A DNA stretch of 15,514 bases from Dehalococcoidia bacterium (GTDB lineage Bacteria; Chloroflexota; Dehalococcoidia; Dehalococcoidales; Fen-1064): the NCBI GenBank assembly GCA_011192055.1, contig DUES01000163.1:1-15514 (forward strand), in the 5' to 3' direction. The position numbers and the translations under genes are program-made. Positions within the stretch are counted from its first letter, which is position 1; each line of letters starts with the position of its first letter. This document shows, piece after piece, positions 14,950 through 15,514 of this stretch. Under the pieces are notes generated by a model. The model saw only the letters and a program-made list of their open reading frames with translations. It had not been told where the DNA came from and ran no database searches.

Positions 14950-15484
14950 ACTGCGGTTCCTTTGGCTTACTCTTCTGGGCAGTAGGTGTAAGGATGATAT
15001 TCATCCTTCTCCCTTCCATCGACGGCTGTCTTTCCAGTACAGATACGTCTTCCAGTCCCTTGGCCATACGTTGCAGCAACTTCCAGCCAAGTTCCGGATG
15101 GGTGACCTCCCGGCCCCGAAACATTATCGTTACTTTGAGCTTATCACCTTCAGTCAAGAGTTTACGTGCTGTCCTGGCCTTGGCATTAAAATCATGGTCG
15201 CCAATTTTTGGTCGTAGCCGCACTTCCCTGAGGAGTGAAATCTTCTGGCTCCGTCTGTCACCACGTTCACGCTTGGCCTGTTCATACTTGAACTTGCCGT
15301 AATCAAGAAGACGGCAGACCGGCGGAGTTGCTGTAGGCGCTACTTCTACCAGGTCCAAGCTTTGCTTTCGCGCATTTTCTCTCGCCTGTGCCAGGGGCAT
15401 AATACCCAACTGTTCACCCTTCTCCCCGACAAGGCGAACCTCACTCACCCGGATCTGTTCATTAATTCGTAATTTCTTGACTAT
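14927..15484 (-). CDS. infC: Translation initiation factor IF-3, probable AUA start
   Basis: IF-3 binds the 30S subunit, prevents subunit joining and checks the start codon and initiator tRNA. The N domain runs from about 5 to 80, with RINEQIRVSEVRLVG and VCRLLDYGKFKYE near its end. The C domain (about 95-175) has KISLLREVRLRPKIGDHDF, the FRGRE motif and a basic tail. The first canonical start in frame is GTG 15448, but that would remove the conserved KKLRINEQIR. The frame is closed by TAA at 15488-15490, leaving ATA at 15484 as the best start, giving 185 residues. GAGAGGT lies about ten bases before it. Rare starts (AUU, AUA, AUC) are a known feature of infC genes and allow IF-3 to limit its own synthesis. 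The gene is first in an infC-rpmI-rplT unit. Any upstream gene is beyond the window. Confidence 0.93.
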   Translation of the reverse strand: MVKKLRINEQIRVSEVRLVGEKGEQLGIMPLAQARENARKQSLDLVEVAPTATPPVCRLLDYGKFKYEQAKRERGDRRSQKISLLREVRLRPKIGDHDFNAKARTARKLLTEGDKLKVTIMFRGREVTHPELGWKLLQRMAKGLEDVSVLERQPSMEGRRMNIILTPTAQKSKPKEPQYAKTENT

Positions 15485-15514
15485 GTCTTAGCTTACCTCT
15501 CTTAATTGGATTTA

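Overview
This window looks like a conserved stretch of a free-living bacterial chromosome. My best guess is Chloroflexota, in the Dehalococcoidia direction, from the overall style of the proteins and the mix of housekeeping, arsenic and glycan genes. That placement is recognition, not proof. Nothing marks a phage, plasmid or transposon. The only repeat of a dispersed type is an imperfect palindrome at 53-125.

Layout. (1) 1-193 is intergenic and carries the palindromic repeat. (2) 194-1420 (+) is a 12-helix MFS transporter. Its 3' end overlaps, tail to tail, a very large gene at 1398-5099 (-). That gene encodes a fusion of an N-terminal GT-A glycosyltransferase, a long helical middle region and a C-terminal GH130 (mannoside phosphorylase family) domain. 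(3) 5233-6480 (-) is a GT4-type glycosyltransferase lying upstream of the fusion gene. Each of the two has its own TTGACA-type promoter, and the GT4 gene has a long leader with a near-perfect 27-bp dyad, a stem-loop and a tiny ORF. (4) 6865-9206 (+) holds proS and, overlapping it by 4 bp, a PHP-family metal-dependent phosphoesterase. (5) 9327-10512 (-) is a two-gene unit: a small cysteine-rich SpoVT/AbrB-like protein and an ArsM arsenite methyltransferase. It is driven by a perfect-consensus sigma-70 promoter whose -10 is embedded in a 46-bp dyad made of two 16-bp direct repeats. (6) 10641-15484 (-) is the classical translation cluster infC-rpmI-rplT-pheS-pheT. pheST has its own strong promoter, and infC appears to use a non-canonical AUA start.

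The two most noteworthy items are the glycosyltransferase/GH130 fusion with its GT4 partner, which may make and remodel a mannoside or similar glycan, and the small Cys-rich AbrB/ArsM unit, which may be an autoregulated arsenic-response module. No CRISPR array, tRNA, rRNA or insertion sequence was seen.
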